Shown here: in pieces, positions 1 through 9,844 of the stretch
Numbering within the stretch: position 1 is the first letter of the stretch
Layout of the letters: the number at the start of each line of letters is the position of its first letter
Source of the DNA: Dunaliella salina
Taxonomy: Eukaryota > Chlorophyta > Chlorophyceae > Chlamydomonadales > Dunaliellaceae
DNA: 14,555 bases
Direction: 5' to 3'
Assembly (NCBI GenBank): GCA_002284615.2
Contig: MU069820.1
Span: 196,816-211,370 of the forward strand
Program-made: the position numbers and the translations under genes
The notes under the pieces: generated by a model
Database searches by the model: none
What the model saw: the letters and a program-made list of their open reading frames with translations, nothing else
Told to the model about the DNA's origin: nothing

Positions 1-16
1 TGTGTGTGTGTGTGTG
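1..16. repeat. (TG)n microsatellite, window edge
   Basis: The window opens in a pure TG dinucleotide run of eight units that probably continues to the left. The far end of the window is also TG repeat, so both edges lie in simple sequence. Confidence 0.9.
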
Positions 17-628
17 AAGAGACCGCATGACCTGGTAGCATGGGGTGTTGAACACAAACTTGATGCATGTCCATGCATACTGACTACTTCAATGAATGCA
101 TGACGACTCTGCTTTCGTAAAGGCATTCAGCCAACATTGGCACGTGCAAATCCACAATGACTGTGCTTCTAAATGCTTTGCACCTGAAGGCTGGGCAACC
201 TCATATCCCTTTGCGTTGCAGCTCCGATGCCAACTTACACGTGCTGTCAGATTCAAAATGTGATGCATGGTGCAGAGGCAACCATGCACCTGTCTGTAGT
301 TACAGACTCACACCTTCATCCTCATTAGCTCTGTCTCTGGCTCTTTCCAAGGCTAGCTGTGTTGAGTTTAGGTTTTGAGGGCCTCTTGGTCGGTGGAGCC
401 CCTGCTCTCTTGGTTGGTGAGGCCCCTGCTCTCTTGCCAGTTAGGGGACCTCCCCTTCATGCACGCGGCATATGGCCTGCGTAGAATTTCTTTTCTTTCT
501 TTTGCCGTTGTAGGGTGAATTGCGGCAAGAGAGGTGATGCCACCCTTTCTTCCACCTGGCATATCTAGTCCGAAAAGACTGATTTCGTAGCAGGCATTTT
601 CACCTAAGCAAACCTTGCCACAGAGAAA
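17..628. other. No supported gene; short 24 bp direct repeat at about 382-440
   Basis: I see no gene I can support here. Short open frames exist on both strands (for example minus 368-631) but match no family I know. At about 382-440 a 24 bp unit containing 'gcccctgctctctt' is repeated imperfectly two to three times, which gives a six- to eight-residue periodic peptide on the minus strand (N-Q-E-S-R-G). It lies just beyond the tail of the minus-strand retroelement fragment at 629-734. Confidence 0.5.
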
Positions 629-734
629 CAAAAAAAAAAGAAAGACTACATAGGCAGAGAAAGCCTCCTGACATCAATGAAGGAAAAGGGGCCACACTGG
701 TGCGTAGACCTCATGACCCCCCCCACCACAAAGT
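629..734 (-). mobile_element. 3' UTR/tail fragment of the non-LTR-type element (copy A)
   Basis: Read on the minus strand this block begins 'actttgtggtgg' and runs through 'ccttcattgatgt' and 'tttctctgcctatgta' into a T-rich tail. The same ordered motifs follow the stop codon of the large element copy (11907-11996, minus) and the two sense-strand copies near 10360-10475 and 11689-11878. It is therefore a severely 5'-truncated insertion carrying only 3' UTR. No coding part is recognisable to its right. The match is by eye over about 90 bp with scattered substitutions. Confidence 0.7.
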
Positions 735-818
735 TCAGACTGAGCAGACTGCAGCAAGATAACTTCATGACTGTTTTACATCCCTGTCTGGGAAGCACTG
801 ACACGTCTGTTCCAATTT

Positions 819-1145
819 CAGGCATCTATGATCTGTGCTTGGAGGTTTCCATTACAACGCATGCATGGCAGAGGCGTGCTCTAAGGGTTTTCAGCCATCT
901 GTTCTCTGTGCTTCAAGGCTCCCATTGTGTAAGTTGCATGCATAGCATCAGCATACTCCAAGGAATTTCAGGCATCTGTGGTCTGTGCTCGGAGGTTTCC
1001 ATTACAACTGCATGCTACAAGGGGTTCCAGGTATTTGTGCTCTGTGCTCTGAGGCTCCCATTATGTAAGTTGCATGCATAGCATGAGCATGCCCCATGGC
1101 TCCCATTGGAGGCATACGTGCTCAGTGCTCCGAGGCTTTCATTAC
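819..1145. repeat. Minisatellite, ~73 bp monomer in ~147 bp dimers
   Basis: The phrase 'ttcaggcatct..g.tctg' recurs at about 819 and 966, 147 bp apart. A related half-unit ('ctcccatt.tgtaagttgc') recurs at about 918 and 1054. Monomers are diverged. The plus-strand open frame at 677-1081 crosses this array and is best read as a by-product of the repeat. Confidence 0.75.
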
Positions 1146-1152
1146 AGCTATG

Positions 1153-1560
1153 TCTGCAATTTGCCTGGGCGGATGTTTTGCATGAGTAAGATGCAAACCT
1201 GCCTGGAGGGAGCTTGGAATGAGTCAGATTTTGAATGAGTCAGATACAACCTACCTGGATGGACACTTTTACAGTATGCCTGGATGGATGCCTTTGCATG
1301 AGCAAGATGCAACCTGCCTGGGAGGAGTTTTGAAAGAGTCAGATACAACCAACTGAATGGACGCTTTTACAACATGCCTGGATGGATGCCTTTGCATGAG
1401 CAGCAAGATGCAACCTGCCTGGGAGGAGTTTTGAAAGAGTCAGATACAACCAACTGAATGGACGCTTTTACAACATGCCTGGATGGGCATCTTGCATGAG
1501 CAGCAAGATGCAACCTGCCTGGATGGATGTCTTTGCATGAGCAAGATTGTAACCAGATGA
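1153..1560. repeat. Minisatellite, ~98-101 bp unit
   Basis: The phrase 'gcctggatggatgccttt' begins at 1278 and 1376, with a related start at 1477, giving spacings of 98 and 101 bp. Each unit continues through 'gagcaagatgcaacctgcc' and 'ttgaaagagtcagatacaac'. Left-hand units (1153-1277) are more diverged and shorter. Minus-strand open frames at 1148-1348 and 1367-1600 follow the repeat. Confidence 0.85.
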
Positions 1561-1740
1561 GTAAGATAGGAATGAAATCGATAAAATGCCAATCATCCAC
1601 GGAGCTTTTCAGGACCGTACATGAGCTTACATGTATATTTTGCAGACTGATTTACACAGAGAAGGGCTGAAACAAACCAGTAAAAAGGATTGCCTGCCCT
1701 GCATGAGTACAACCACTTGCTGGGTAAGCTGCGAGGGCTG

Positions 1741-1945
1741 AGGTCCTGGTGGCTTGTTATCATTCTCACCTGCCCCGGTGGCTTCTTATAACTACCAACA
1801 TGCGGGGGTGGCTGAGAAGACTAGGCCCTGGTGGCTTCTTTTTCTTCTCACCTGCCCCGATGGCTTCTTATAACTACCAACATGCGGGGGTGGCTGAGAA
1901 GACTAGTCCCTGGTGGCTTCTTTTTCTTCTCACCTGCCCCAGGAA
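1741..1945. repeat. Minisatellite, 82 bp unit, plus a diverged outlier at 2198-2265
   Basis: The phrase 'cacctgcccc' starts at 1767, 1849 and 1931, an exact 82 bp period. Each unit contains 'gtggcttcttataactacc' and 'gggggtggctgagaagact'. A diverged single unit ('ggggtggctgagaaggctg') lies at about 2198-2265, beyond an intervening AT-rich repeat. Confidence 0.85.
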
Positions 1946-1970
1946 CGAACCCAATGGGACTCACCACGCA

Positions 1971-2164
1971 CCTTTAAAACAATTATTCAATTTTCAACCA
2001 GCATCTATAGCGCTGCTCCCAAATAATTATTTCACACAACCATGCAAGGGTGATCTTGACCACTTATGACCTCATGCTGTCCGGAATGACAATTTACGCA
2101 ATCACGCATCCTTGAAAAAAATATTTGTTTTATGCGCACACAGTCACCGCGCAGGGCAAAAAAG
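1971..2164 (+). repeat. AT-rich dispersed repeat, copy 1 (TACGCA family)
   Basis: This block carries 'caaataattattt', 'gatcttgaccactt', 'tttacgcaatcacgca' and 'cagtcaccgcgcagggcaa' in order. The same ordered motifs occur reverse-complemented at about 4673-4818. Parts recur in the plus orientation at about 11000-11105 and 11391-11485. No coding capacity is visible. A miniature DNA transposon or SINE-like family would fit. Confidence 0.65.
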
Positions 2165-2407
2165 GGTAGTTATGCGCGATGGAACAAGTTTTGCACGGCG
2201 GCTTCTTACAATCATCACCTGCTGGGGTGGCTGAGAAGGCTGAGGCCCCGGTGGCTTCTTGCTCAGGGCAGATGCTTCTCGAATCTGCACGAACACAGAA
2301 ACACAGGACTTCCTGTTTAATCACTGGTCTTCCTGCACTTGCGCAAGCAAGGTGTATATGGGCTGCTTCTGCCATGCTGGTGCTTTTTGATTCCGTACGC
2401 CCTATTC

Positions 2408-2550
2408 ACTTGGTGCAAAAAGGGGGTTTGGTGCAAAAAGGGGGTTTGGTGCAAAAAGGGAGCTCGGTGCAAAAAGGGAGCTTGGTGCAAAAAGGGAACT
2501 TGGTATGAAAAAAGAACTTGGTATGAGCTGGGTGCAAAAAGGGAGGGGAC
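2408..2550. repeat. 18 bp minisatellite
   Basis: About seven tandem units of 'ttggtgcaaaaaggg' plus a variable triplet, with an exact 18 bp period at the left and more divergence to the right. The period is a multiple of three, so long frames stay open on both strands. One plus frame gives a six-residue W-C-K-K-G-V repeat. I regard these frames as passive. Confidence 0.9.
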
Positions 2551-2784
2551 TGGACGTCTATATCTGTCATTCAATGACTATTGCATTGACCCTGCTAGCC
2601 CATGCCATTTTCTGGCTTTAAGCCCCCCTGACTCCGGTTTTCTTTTTGCTTTCAATTTTTTATTTCCTTGCCTTGGCAAAAGCACACACAGCTCTCCATC
2701 AGACACTTCACTCTTTCTGGTCTTGCATCTCTTGTTTTGGGGCACTTCACTCCACAGGCCAGCATCATCACAGAAATGAATCAG

Positions 2785-3160
2785 ATGGCTGATTATGCCA
2801 GCATCAAAAGAGCAATGCATTAGGGGGTGGACTGATTATGCCAGCATCCGCACAGCCATGTCAAGCTGGACTAACATGCCAGCATCCGCACAGCCATGTC
2901 AAGCTGGACTAACATGCCAGCATCAGTACAGGAATGCACTGGGGAATGGACAAATCACGCCAGCGCCAGTGCAGATATGCATCAGGAATGAATTATCATG
3001 CCAGCAGTAATGTTTGCAATGCATCTGGGAATGCATTGATCATGCCAGCGTTAATGCAGAAATGCATCAGGGGTTTGGTCTCGTCATGCCAGCATCAATG
3101 CAGAAATGCACTGGGGGATTAACTAATCATGCCAGCATCAATGCAAAATACATACCGCGC
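2785..3160. repeat. Minisatellite, left block, ~38-60 bp units
   Basis: Units contain 'catgccagcatc' followed by a variable 'a.gcagaaatgcat.gggg'. Two near-identical 38 bp units start at 2841 and 2879, and a third begins at 2917. Further right the unit lengthens. This is the same family as the array at 3350-4305, separated by an AT-rich insert. Confidence 0.85.
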
Positions 3161-3167
3161 AGCTTGT

Positions 3168-3331
3168 TGACCATTACGCAATATTTTTTACTTTTTCAAT
3201 CTCTGTGTAATGCACAAAAATTGGCTTTTGCGGTGCAAATTATGTGATTTTTTTTTTGAAAATCTGGGTGCGTAATGAGGGGTGCGCAATGGATAATGCA
3301 ATGCAAATAAAAAAAGGGTGCGTACTGGTCA
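3168..3331. mobile_element. MITE-like AT-rich element with terminal inverted repeats
   Basis: The left end 3168-3180 reads 'tgaccattacgca'. The right end 3319-3331 is its reverse complement with 12 of 13 bases matching. The 164 bp between is AT-rich, non-coding and contains further TGCGTA/TACGCA motifs. It interrupts the 38-60 bp minisatellite family, which resumes to its right. I see no convincing target-site duplication, so a mobile origin is inferred from the inverted ends and the interruption. Confidence 0.5.
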
Positions 3332-3349
3332 CAAATTTCTTATGGTAAT

Positions 3350-4305
3350 GGCATGGATTATTGACCATGCCAGCAACAAAACAGAACTGTACCAGGGTGT
3401 GAATTGATCATGCCAGCATCAAAACAGGAATGTACTGGAATGGACTGGTCATACCGGCATCATTCCAGAGCTGCATCAGAGGATAGACTGGTCAGCATCA
3501 ATGCAGAAATGCAAAAATGGAGAATGAATTGGTCATACCAGCATGAATTGGTCATGTGATCATCAACACAGAAGTGCATTGGGAAATGGATTGATCATGC
3601 CTGCATCAGAGCAGCGATGCATCGCGGAGTGAATTGGTCTGCCAGCATCAATGTGGAAATGCATCAGGGAATGGACTAATCATGCCAGGATCAATAACAA
3701 TACGCAAATGCATGGGGGAATGGACTAATTGTGCCAGCACCAATGCAGAAACGCATCAGGGAATTGATTGATCACACCAGCAACAGAACAGAAATGCATC
3801 AGGGGAAGTAATCATGTACCAGCACCAGAGCAGCATTGCATCAGGGAATTAATTGATCATGCCAGGCTAGCAGTCAGTCGTTTTGACTGGAGGCCTTGTC
3901 ACCTTGTAACCTTGTAATTGATCATGCAAGCATCAAAACAGAAATGCATCAGGGAATTAAATAATCATGTACCAGCACCAGAGCAGCATTGCATCAGGGA
4001 GTTGGTTGATCATGCCAGCATCAAAACATCGATGCATCAGGGAATTGATTGGTCATGCCAGCATCAAAACATCTATGCATCAGGGAATGAGCTGGTCATG
4101 CCAGCATCAAAACATTGATGCACCAGGGAATGAGCTGGTCATGCCAGCATCAAAACATCGGTGCATCAAGGAATGAATTGGTCATGCCAGCATCAAAACA
4201 TTGATGCATCAAGGAATTAATTGGTCATGCCAGCATCAAAATATTGATGCATCACGGAATGAACTGGTCATGCCAGCATCAAAATATTGATGCATCAGGG
4301 GGCAC
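3350..4305. repeat. Minisatellite, right block, settling to an exact 43 bp period
   Basis: 'catgccagca' starts at 4011, 4054, 4097, 4140, 4183, 4226 and 4269, an unbroken 43 bp period over seven units. Each unit continues 'tcaaaaca' then 'gatgcatcagggaat'. Further left the units are more diverged and vary in length. The rise in regularity to the right suggests recent homogenisation there. Confidence 0.9.
3866..3915 (+). mobile_element. ~50 bp hairpin element, copy 1, with 15 bp target duplication
   Basis: The insert begins 'gctagcagtcagtcg' and ends with triplicated 'ccttgt.a' motifs. It contains a 6 bp stem (cagtca/tgactg) with a 7 nt loop. Flanks 3851-3865 ('aattgatcatgccag') and 3916-3930 ('aattgatcatgcaag') match at 14 of 15 positions. 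Neighbouring minisatellite units have this sequence once and no insert, so they act as an empty site. Related copies lie at 7154-7206, 7323-7369, 9845-9894 and 11565-11615. Confidence 0.7.
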
Positions 4306-4476
4306 AATGGATCTGCTGACCAGATCCAGAACTGGTGATGCAGTTCCTTGCACACAGAAACCTTCAAGCCAGGAGGCAAATCACTGGTATGCTTGGGCAA
4401 ATTTGGGCAAGACTTGGAATGAGGGTTCTTAAAATAAAAAAGGTATGCTCGCGTACAGGAGGGCACGCGCACATGT

Positions 4477-4486
4477 GCGCGCGCGC

Positions 4487-4520
<34 letters not shown>
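4477..4520. repeat. (GC)n(GT)n alternating purine-pyrimidine tract
   Basis: An alternating GC run passes directly into about fifteen GT units, then into mixed gcgcgtgtac-type sequence to about 4543. Alternating purine-pyrimidine DNA of this type can adopt Z-form. The histidine/threonine- and cysteine/valine-rich frames here are translations of the repeat. Confidence 0.9.
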
Positions 4521-4528
<8 letters not shown>

Positions 4529-4672
4529 ACGTGTGTGCGTGTGCACCACCCTCGGCGCACTGCACTTTTGGTACCGCGGCTTCACAGATACCACTTTTGC
4601 AATCCAGCTCACATTCTAGGGTTGGCCAGCTCTGTATACCACACCAAATCTATATCACCTTGCATGCTTATT

Positions 4673-4818
4673 GTTTTTTGCCTTGTGCGGTGACTGCGTG
4701 CAAATGAAATAAAAATTTACTTGAGGGTGCGTGGTTGTGTAAACTACCCACAGCGAGAGGGTACAAGTGGTCAAGATTGCCCGTACGTGGTTGCGTACAG
4801 TAATTATTGAGGCCCTGT
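4673..4818 (-). repeat. AT-rich dispersed repeat, copy 2, inverted
   Basis: On the minus strand this reads 'cctcaataattact', 'caatcttgaccacttgta', 'tttacacaaccacgca' and 'cagtcaccgcacaaggcaa', matching copy 1 (1971-2164) motif for motif. It sits in inverted orientation to copy 1, about 2.5 kb away. Confidence 0.65.
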
Positions 4819-5642
4819 TCACAACAGGTTGGATAATGGGTAATAAAAATTTCAAGGAATGCAATTATCTGAGAATTGCTTTTACCATCCTGGGTAAGAT
4901 TTTTGGGTAACTGGGAAAAAATGCGCATTTCCGGTAAGAAAAATCCGAAAATTTTCCGGTCAATGGTGCGGTATGAGGACGATGGAGAATGGTACTCAAG
5001 GGCAAAATGGAAAGCAAAGACGTCTCCAGAACCCCTCAAAGGCATGCAGGCAAAGTTTGAGCGCTGCATCTCAACCAACTGCAGGGGCGAGCTGCCAGTC
5101 TCAGCCCATGGCAACCTCCAGTCCAGGTGTGACTGTGAGTCAACAAAACCATGATTTTCTTTTCCATGCAAACACAATACTGCAACAAAACGGAACAAAC
5201 AGAGCATGGTATCCCCACCACTTCCACCAAGGCTAGTGATTTTGTTAACCTTGAGACCTGGTCAATGTTTTCGGCGGCCGATCGGCCAGAGATTCGGGTT
5301 ATTAACGCTTGTAAACCCTCGTAAACCCTTTTAAGCCCTTGGCCCAGGTGTGACTGATGCTGGGGAGAGTGCTGGTTGTTCTTGGTGAGGGAAGCCCAGC
5401 CATTCAAGAAAGCCTAGAACATCCCCAACCATATCAGGAGGTCCTTGCACCCATCTGTGATAATCCATGGCTTCAATTCAATACAATGAAAAGTTGAAAG
5501 TCACATCTGGTGATTTCATTGAAATCATTGGCCTTACCCAACACTGTAAATGCATTGCTGGGTACTGAGAAACCCTTTTTCCAAAGTTGGGTAATCGGAA
5601 TCTTTTCCGAAAATTACCCTTCTCTGGATGTAAGCAGGGCCT
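4810..5642. mobile_element. Possible terminal-inverted-repeat element (hAT-like ends), non-coding
   Basis: The left end 4810-4827 ('aggccctgttcacaacag') matches the reverse complement of 5624-5642 at about 15 of 19 positions with one gap. GGGTAA motifs occur just inside both ends. The terminal sequence is loosely reminiscent of hAT ends. No target duplication is seen, and no transposase is recognised in the overlapping frames (plus 4876-5154, minus 4668-5207). The left end abuts the AT-rich repeat copy 2, so part of the resemblance could be shared repeat sequence. Confidence 0.3.
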
Positions 5643-5920
5643 GATACGTCAAAGCTAATGTCTAATCAGGTATGGAATTTTCCTGGTTTGGAATGTTCTT
5701 GGTATGGAATTTTCAAGTATGACAATATCTTCAAATATGATATACATGGACATTACATACGTTTAAATGCCGTCAATATATTTATATGGAATGGGCCGAC
5801 CCTACACCCTTGTTTACTTCAAGCCTCTGCAGGTGACCTATAAGCCCTCTCATTTCAGCAAGCGTGCCTTCACTTTGAAACTAACAGTGTGTGCCCCCAA
5901 ACAAAAAAAAGTCTGATGAA
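5643..5920. other. AT-rich unique sequence, nothing recognised
   Basis: This stretch has partly repetitive 'ggtatggaattttc' phrases at about 5669 and 5700 and no supported gene or RNA. Confidence 0.5.
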
Positions 5921-6050
5921 AGAGCATGATGCTCTCTCTCTCTCTCTCTCTGAAACTTTCAGGGAGAAGAAAGTTTCAGGCACTCATGTCACTTTCAGGC
6001 ACTCAAGTCACTTTCAGGCACTCAAGTCTGAGCAAAGAGCATGATGCTCT
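5921..6050. repeat. Duplicated 15 bp palindrome with 18 bp direct repeats between
   Basis: The palindrome 'agagcatgatgctct' occurs at 5921-5935 and 6036-6050, 115 bp apart, each followed by a (CT)n run and 'gaaa'. Between them, 'actttcaggcactca' repeats about three times with an 18 bp period (5976-6028). Confidence 0.8.
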
Positions 6051-6059
6051 CTCTCTGAA

Positions 6060-6820
<761 letters not shown>

Positions 6821-7153
6821 CCACCACAGCTGTTGGAATCACTGCGCACCTCGAGGCAGGCGTCCGCCGCAGCATCACTGTACGCCTCTCAGGCAGTGTC
6901 TGCGCGCCTCTAGGCAGGTATACACCACAGCATCACTGTACGCCTGTCTGGCAGTGTCTGCATGCCTCTAGGCAGGCGTTCACCACAGTAGTTGGAATCA
7001 CTGCGCGCCTCTAGGCAGGCGTTCACCACAGCATCTCTGTACCCCTGCCTGGCAGTGTCTGCATGCCTCTAGGCAGGCGTTCACTACAGCAATTGAAGTC
7101 ACTTACGCGCGTCCATGCAGGCGTCCACCACAGTATCATTGTACGCTTCTCAG

Positions 7154-7206
7154 CTAGCAGTAAGTCATTTTGACTGGAGGCCTCCATTGCCTTGTAACCT
7201 TGTAAC
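7154..7206 (+). mobile_element. ~50 bp hairpin element, copy 2
   Basis: This begins 'ctagcagtaagtca' and ends 'ccttgtaaccttgtaac'. The flanks 7139-7153 ('ttgtacgcttctcag') and 7207-7222 ('ttgtacgcctctcaag') are near-identical. Uninterrupted units nearby have this sequence once (for example at about 6880), so the flanks look like a target duplication. The stem is weakened by one change (cagtaa). Confidence 0.7.
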
Positions 7207-7322
7207 TTGTACGCCTCTCAAGCAGTGTCTGCGCGCTTCTAGGCAGATGTTCACCACAGCCGCTGGAATCACAACATGCCTCTAGGCAGGCGTCCACATC
7301 AGCATCACTGTACGTTTCTCAG

Positions 7323-7369
7323 GCTAGCAGTCAATCGTTTTGACTGGAGGCCTCTATTTCCTTGTAACC
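7323..7369 (+). mobile_element. ~50 bp hairpin element, copy 3
   Basis: This begins 'gctagcagtcaatcg' and ends 'ccttgtaacc'. The flanks 7308-7322 and 7370-7385 are again copies of the 'tgtacg.ctc.ca.g' target. The cagtca/tgactg stem is intact. It sits at the same place in the host unit as copy 2, about 169 bp to the left, so the two may derive from one insertion amplified with its unit. Confidence 0.7.
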
Positions 7370-7445
7370 TTGTACGCCTCGCAAGCAGTGTCTGCGCGAC
7401 TCTAGGCAGGTGTTCATCACAGCCATTGGAATCACTGCGCATCTC

Positions 7446-8736
7446 ATATACTCACCACAAAGGATATCCCTGTTTGCTCATCTGCGAGGAGCTTGCACTG
7501 CAATGCAGGTATGGGTGGGCAGTACCAGAGTCAATCAAGAGCGTAAAAGTTCAAGTGTCGGCTGGGGAACTGGACGGGCTTCAAGGGGTTTAGATGGAGG
7601 AAATCAAGATCCTCGCATGAAACAAATCAATTGGGTGACACACACCTATGAAAGATCCGAATTTACCTGGTGGCTCAATGCAAGCTTGGCTTTGTAGGTG
7701 TTGTCATGGGTCAGCTCAGGGCAGACATGAATGTGACCTACACACCTCTTGAGTGCGCCTCCAAAAAACAGACATACGAGCAAGCAATGGGATCAAAAGA
7801 GTTGCATTTGTTCCCTTCACTCCCTTTCTCATAATTCATATTAAAATTCGAAGATTAATTGCTCTTGAGATCCTAGGTATTCATTTTGCTGAGCATCCTC
7901 TTCAGTTAAAACTGTGTTGTCCTGGGCAACCTCAGCTCACTGGGGAAAAACGTTAGTTCCATGTTGCTGCCTGTCCAATCAGCTCCAGCTTCTTTGCTCT
8001 GCCTCACTTTGAACAAATTTATGAAGGCATTGCCATGTCAAATTAGGCTAGCAATTGTAGCACATCCAAGCATTGAAAAAAAATACATTTATCATAAAAG
8101 CGTGCCCCTCTTTTGTAAAACAGTAACATAGAGCAAGGGCTAGTTAAATAGTTGCGTATGCAGTTTGCAATGTCATGCCTCGAGCGTGAGAGACATAGAG
8201 CCTGAAGTATCAGTAAACACTGCTCTCACCTTGGTCTCCGTCTTTGTGGCAGCCCCGGAACTCTGTGCTTGCGTGTAAGTGCCGGCTATTGCTGGCCAAC
8301 TCGATGAAGGATCCAACCTAGGGCACGTATCTGTGCTCAGTGGTGCCATTCGGCTTGAGCTGCAATGCATCAACCACGACACACTGTACAGTTTTTTAAA
8401 TTCCTATCCCTGTTATCCTAGACTTCATTGACAAGAGACTTCCAGAGCACATGACTTTTCAGTGTGAATTGTTTACAATGTGCAAGATAGCGTGCACGAG
8501 TACGTGCTCCTCCGCATGCATGCAACAAGCCCTGAACACACATACGTGCAGCAAGATGCTATCTTCTACTTGCCTTGTTCCTTGCCTTTTGAGCCGAGTT
8601 GCACTGAAAGCTGCTGCAGTTTGGACGCGACCCCTCAAAAGCATGCTTGCATACCGAGGAATTTATGCGATACAATGTTACAAATTTTTGAATGTCTTTT
8701 AATAGAACATCTTGAAGCTGGCATGAGCGATCCCAT
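7446..8736. other. Non-repetitive stretch, no supported gene
   Basis: I see no gene I can name. A plus frame at 7410-7697 (95 codons) starts inside the minisatellite and then enters unique sequence. A minus frame at 8173-8382 contains an 'aag/gtgaga' junction resembling a 5' splice site. Neither has recognisable motifs, and without transcript or homology data I do not call them genes. Confidence 0.4.
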
Positions 8737-8977
8737 TGTGAACTTATGGCAAGGCGGGGAGCCAATGTGGTTTTCAGGCGAAAATGTGCGCAACTTTTCC
8801 GATTTCCAACTTTCGTTTGGAAATGGAAATCAAAATGGAACTCTTGCCTGCGAGGCCACCTCCTCTCCATTTGACGCGATGCAGTGACACAGCAATGACC
8901 CTGGTGTTGTGCATGCCCCGGCCTGCGGGATGGGCTGATGGGCCACCTTTTTGCGTTGACTATATCCAGTGCAAGCT
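8737..8977 (+). repeat. Left arm of a large inverted repeat (foldback)
   Basis: This arm pairs with 9053-9311 across a 75 bp loop. In the segment 8847-8925 against 9129-9207 (reverse complement) I count 8 mismatches in 79 bp, 6 of them transitions. The arms also share their ends: 'tgcgttgac.atatccag' next to the loop and 'acttatggcaagg' at the outside. Open frames on both arms encode similar peptides as a consequence of the symmetry. I recognise no protein family. Confidence 0.9.
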
Positions 8978-9052
8978 AATGGCATCATCGGTCAAGAATA
9001 TGTCATTATTTATATGCACATTATGCTTATCATGCCTAGGCCGCGCCTGTTC

Positions 9053-9311
9053 AGCTTGCACTGGATATGGTCAACGCAAAAAAGTGGCATATGGAGGAGG
9101 GGGATGCGCATCCGCCCATCCTATCTTTCAGGCCTGGGCATGCAGAACACCAGGGTCATTGCTGTGCCACTGTATCGTGCCAAATGGAGAGGAGGTGGCC
9201 TTGCGGGCAGGAATTCCATTTCCATTTTCAAACGAAGGTCGGAAATCGGAAGCTTGCGCACATTTGCACACGAAAACCACATTGGCTCCCCCCCTTGCCA
9301 TAAGCTCACAG
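9053..9311 (-). repeat. Right arm of the large inverted repeat
   Basis: This is the reverse-complement partner of 8737-8977. It is slightly longer because of about 20-25 extra bases near 9090-9115. The loop (8978-9052) is AT-rich at its left and contains 'cctaggccgcgcc' at its right. The structure could be a foldback transposon, a tail-to-tail duplication, or a source of hairpin RNA and small RNAs. Confidence 0.9.
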
Positions 9312-9844
9312 TACGCCCAATAAAGGCATCCTGGAAACCATACCCTGTGAATCACAGTATTCCTGTCCATGCATGAAGTTACTGGAAATAGAAGAATGCT
9401 ACTATTGCAATCACTGCAGCTCCGCCGCAATGTGCACTCCAGTAAATAAGCATTGGAGGACTTTTTCTTCCTTCCACGAGTGTATAATCATTTAGAAGGA
9501 ATTTGGGAGCCGAAGGCCTATGGGCAGAAGTTCGAATCTTTGACCTAGATCTGCCCAGACACATCATCCGCAGCGTGGCCTGCTCTTGTCTTTACATCCA
9601 AATCAGTGGAAGTGAATGTTGAACAAGCTGCTTGGGACGATGATATTTCTTTTTTTGCCGTGTACAATTTATTGTGTAGGATGAACAGCATGCAATTTTC
9701 AACCCCCCCAACCCCCGGATGCTATTACTTACCTTCTTGCTATTTGCAATTTACAGCCTTTTGGTATGTTTGCCTTCGTGGAACCAAAGAATAACAAGAG
9801 GATAGCTTTCATCCTCTTTGTAAGCTTCTTCCTTCCTTGACCCG
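9312..9844. other. No supported gene; 8 bp hairpin at 9521-9557
   Basis: Nothing coding is recognised. 'tgggcaga' (9521-9528) and 'tctgccca' (9550-9557) form a perfect 8 bp stem around a 21 nt loop, too weak alone to call an RNA gene. Short plus and minus frames show no motif. Confidence 0.4.

Larger units (their letters stand above)
6830..7445. repeat. Minisatellite with alternating 58 and 43 bp spacing
   Basis: 'cctctaggcagg' begins at about 6907, 6965, 7008 and 7066, giving spacings of 58, 43 and 58 bp, so the true period is about 101 bp. Other conserved phrases are 'ttcaccacag' and 'tgtacgcctctcaggcagtg'. Two hairpin-element copies interrupt it at 7154 and 7323. Confidence 0.85.

Noticed and set aside
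677..1081. 134-codon plus-strand frame
   Set aside because: It starts in retroelement 3' UTR and runs through a minisatellite; no motif.
2339..2779. 146-codon frame with a C-K-K-G hexapeptide repeat
   Set aside because: The 18 bp minisatellite period keeps frames open on both strands; no flanking coding signal.
4011..4305. CRISPR-like regular spacing (43 bp)
   Set aside because: Whole units are similar, with no conserved repeat alternating with unique spacers. It is a minisatellite.
4668..5207. 179-codon minus-strand open frame
   Set aside because: It crosses the inverted AT-rich repeat and a possible transposon end, has no recognisable motif, and matches no family I know.
5276..5287. 12 bp perfect palindrome 'ggccgatcggcc'
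   Set aside because: Single occurrence without associated structure; plausible by chance in this length.
5312..5328. Two TAAACCC motifs resembling plant telomere repeat
   Set aside because: Only two units separated by three bases; too short to call interstitial telomere.
8401..8425. Resemblance to a homing endonuclease site ('ccctgttatcc')
   Set aside because: Only 11 bases match the I-SceI site; chance similarity.
9500..9560. tRNA-like B box 'agttcgaatct'
   Set aside because: No acceptor stem, D arm or adequate T stem can be drawn around it.
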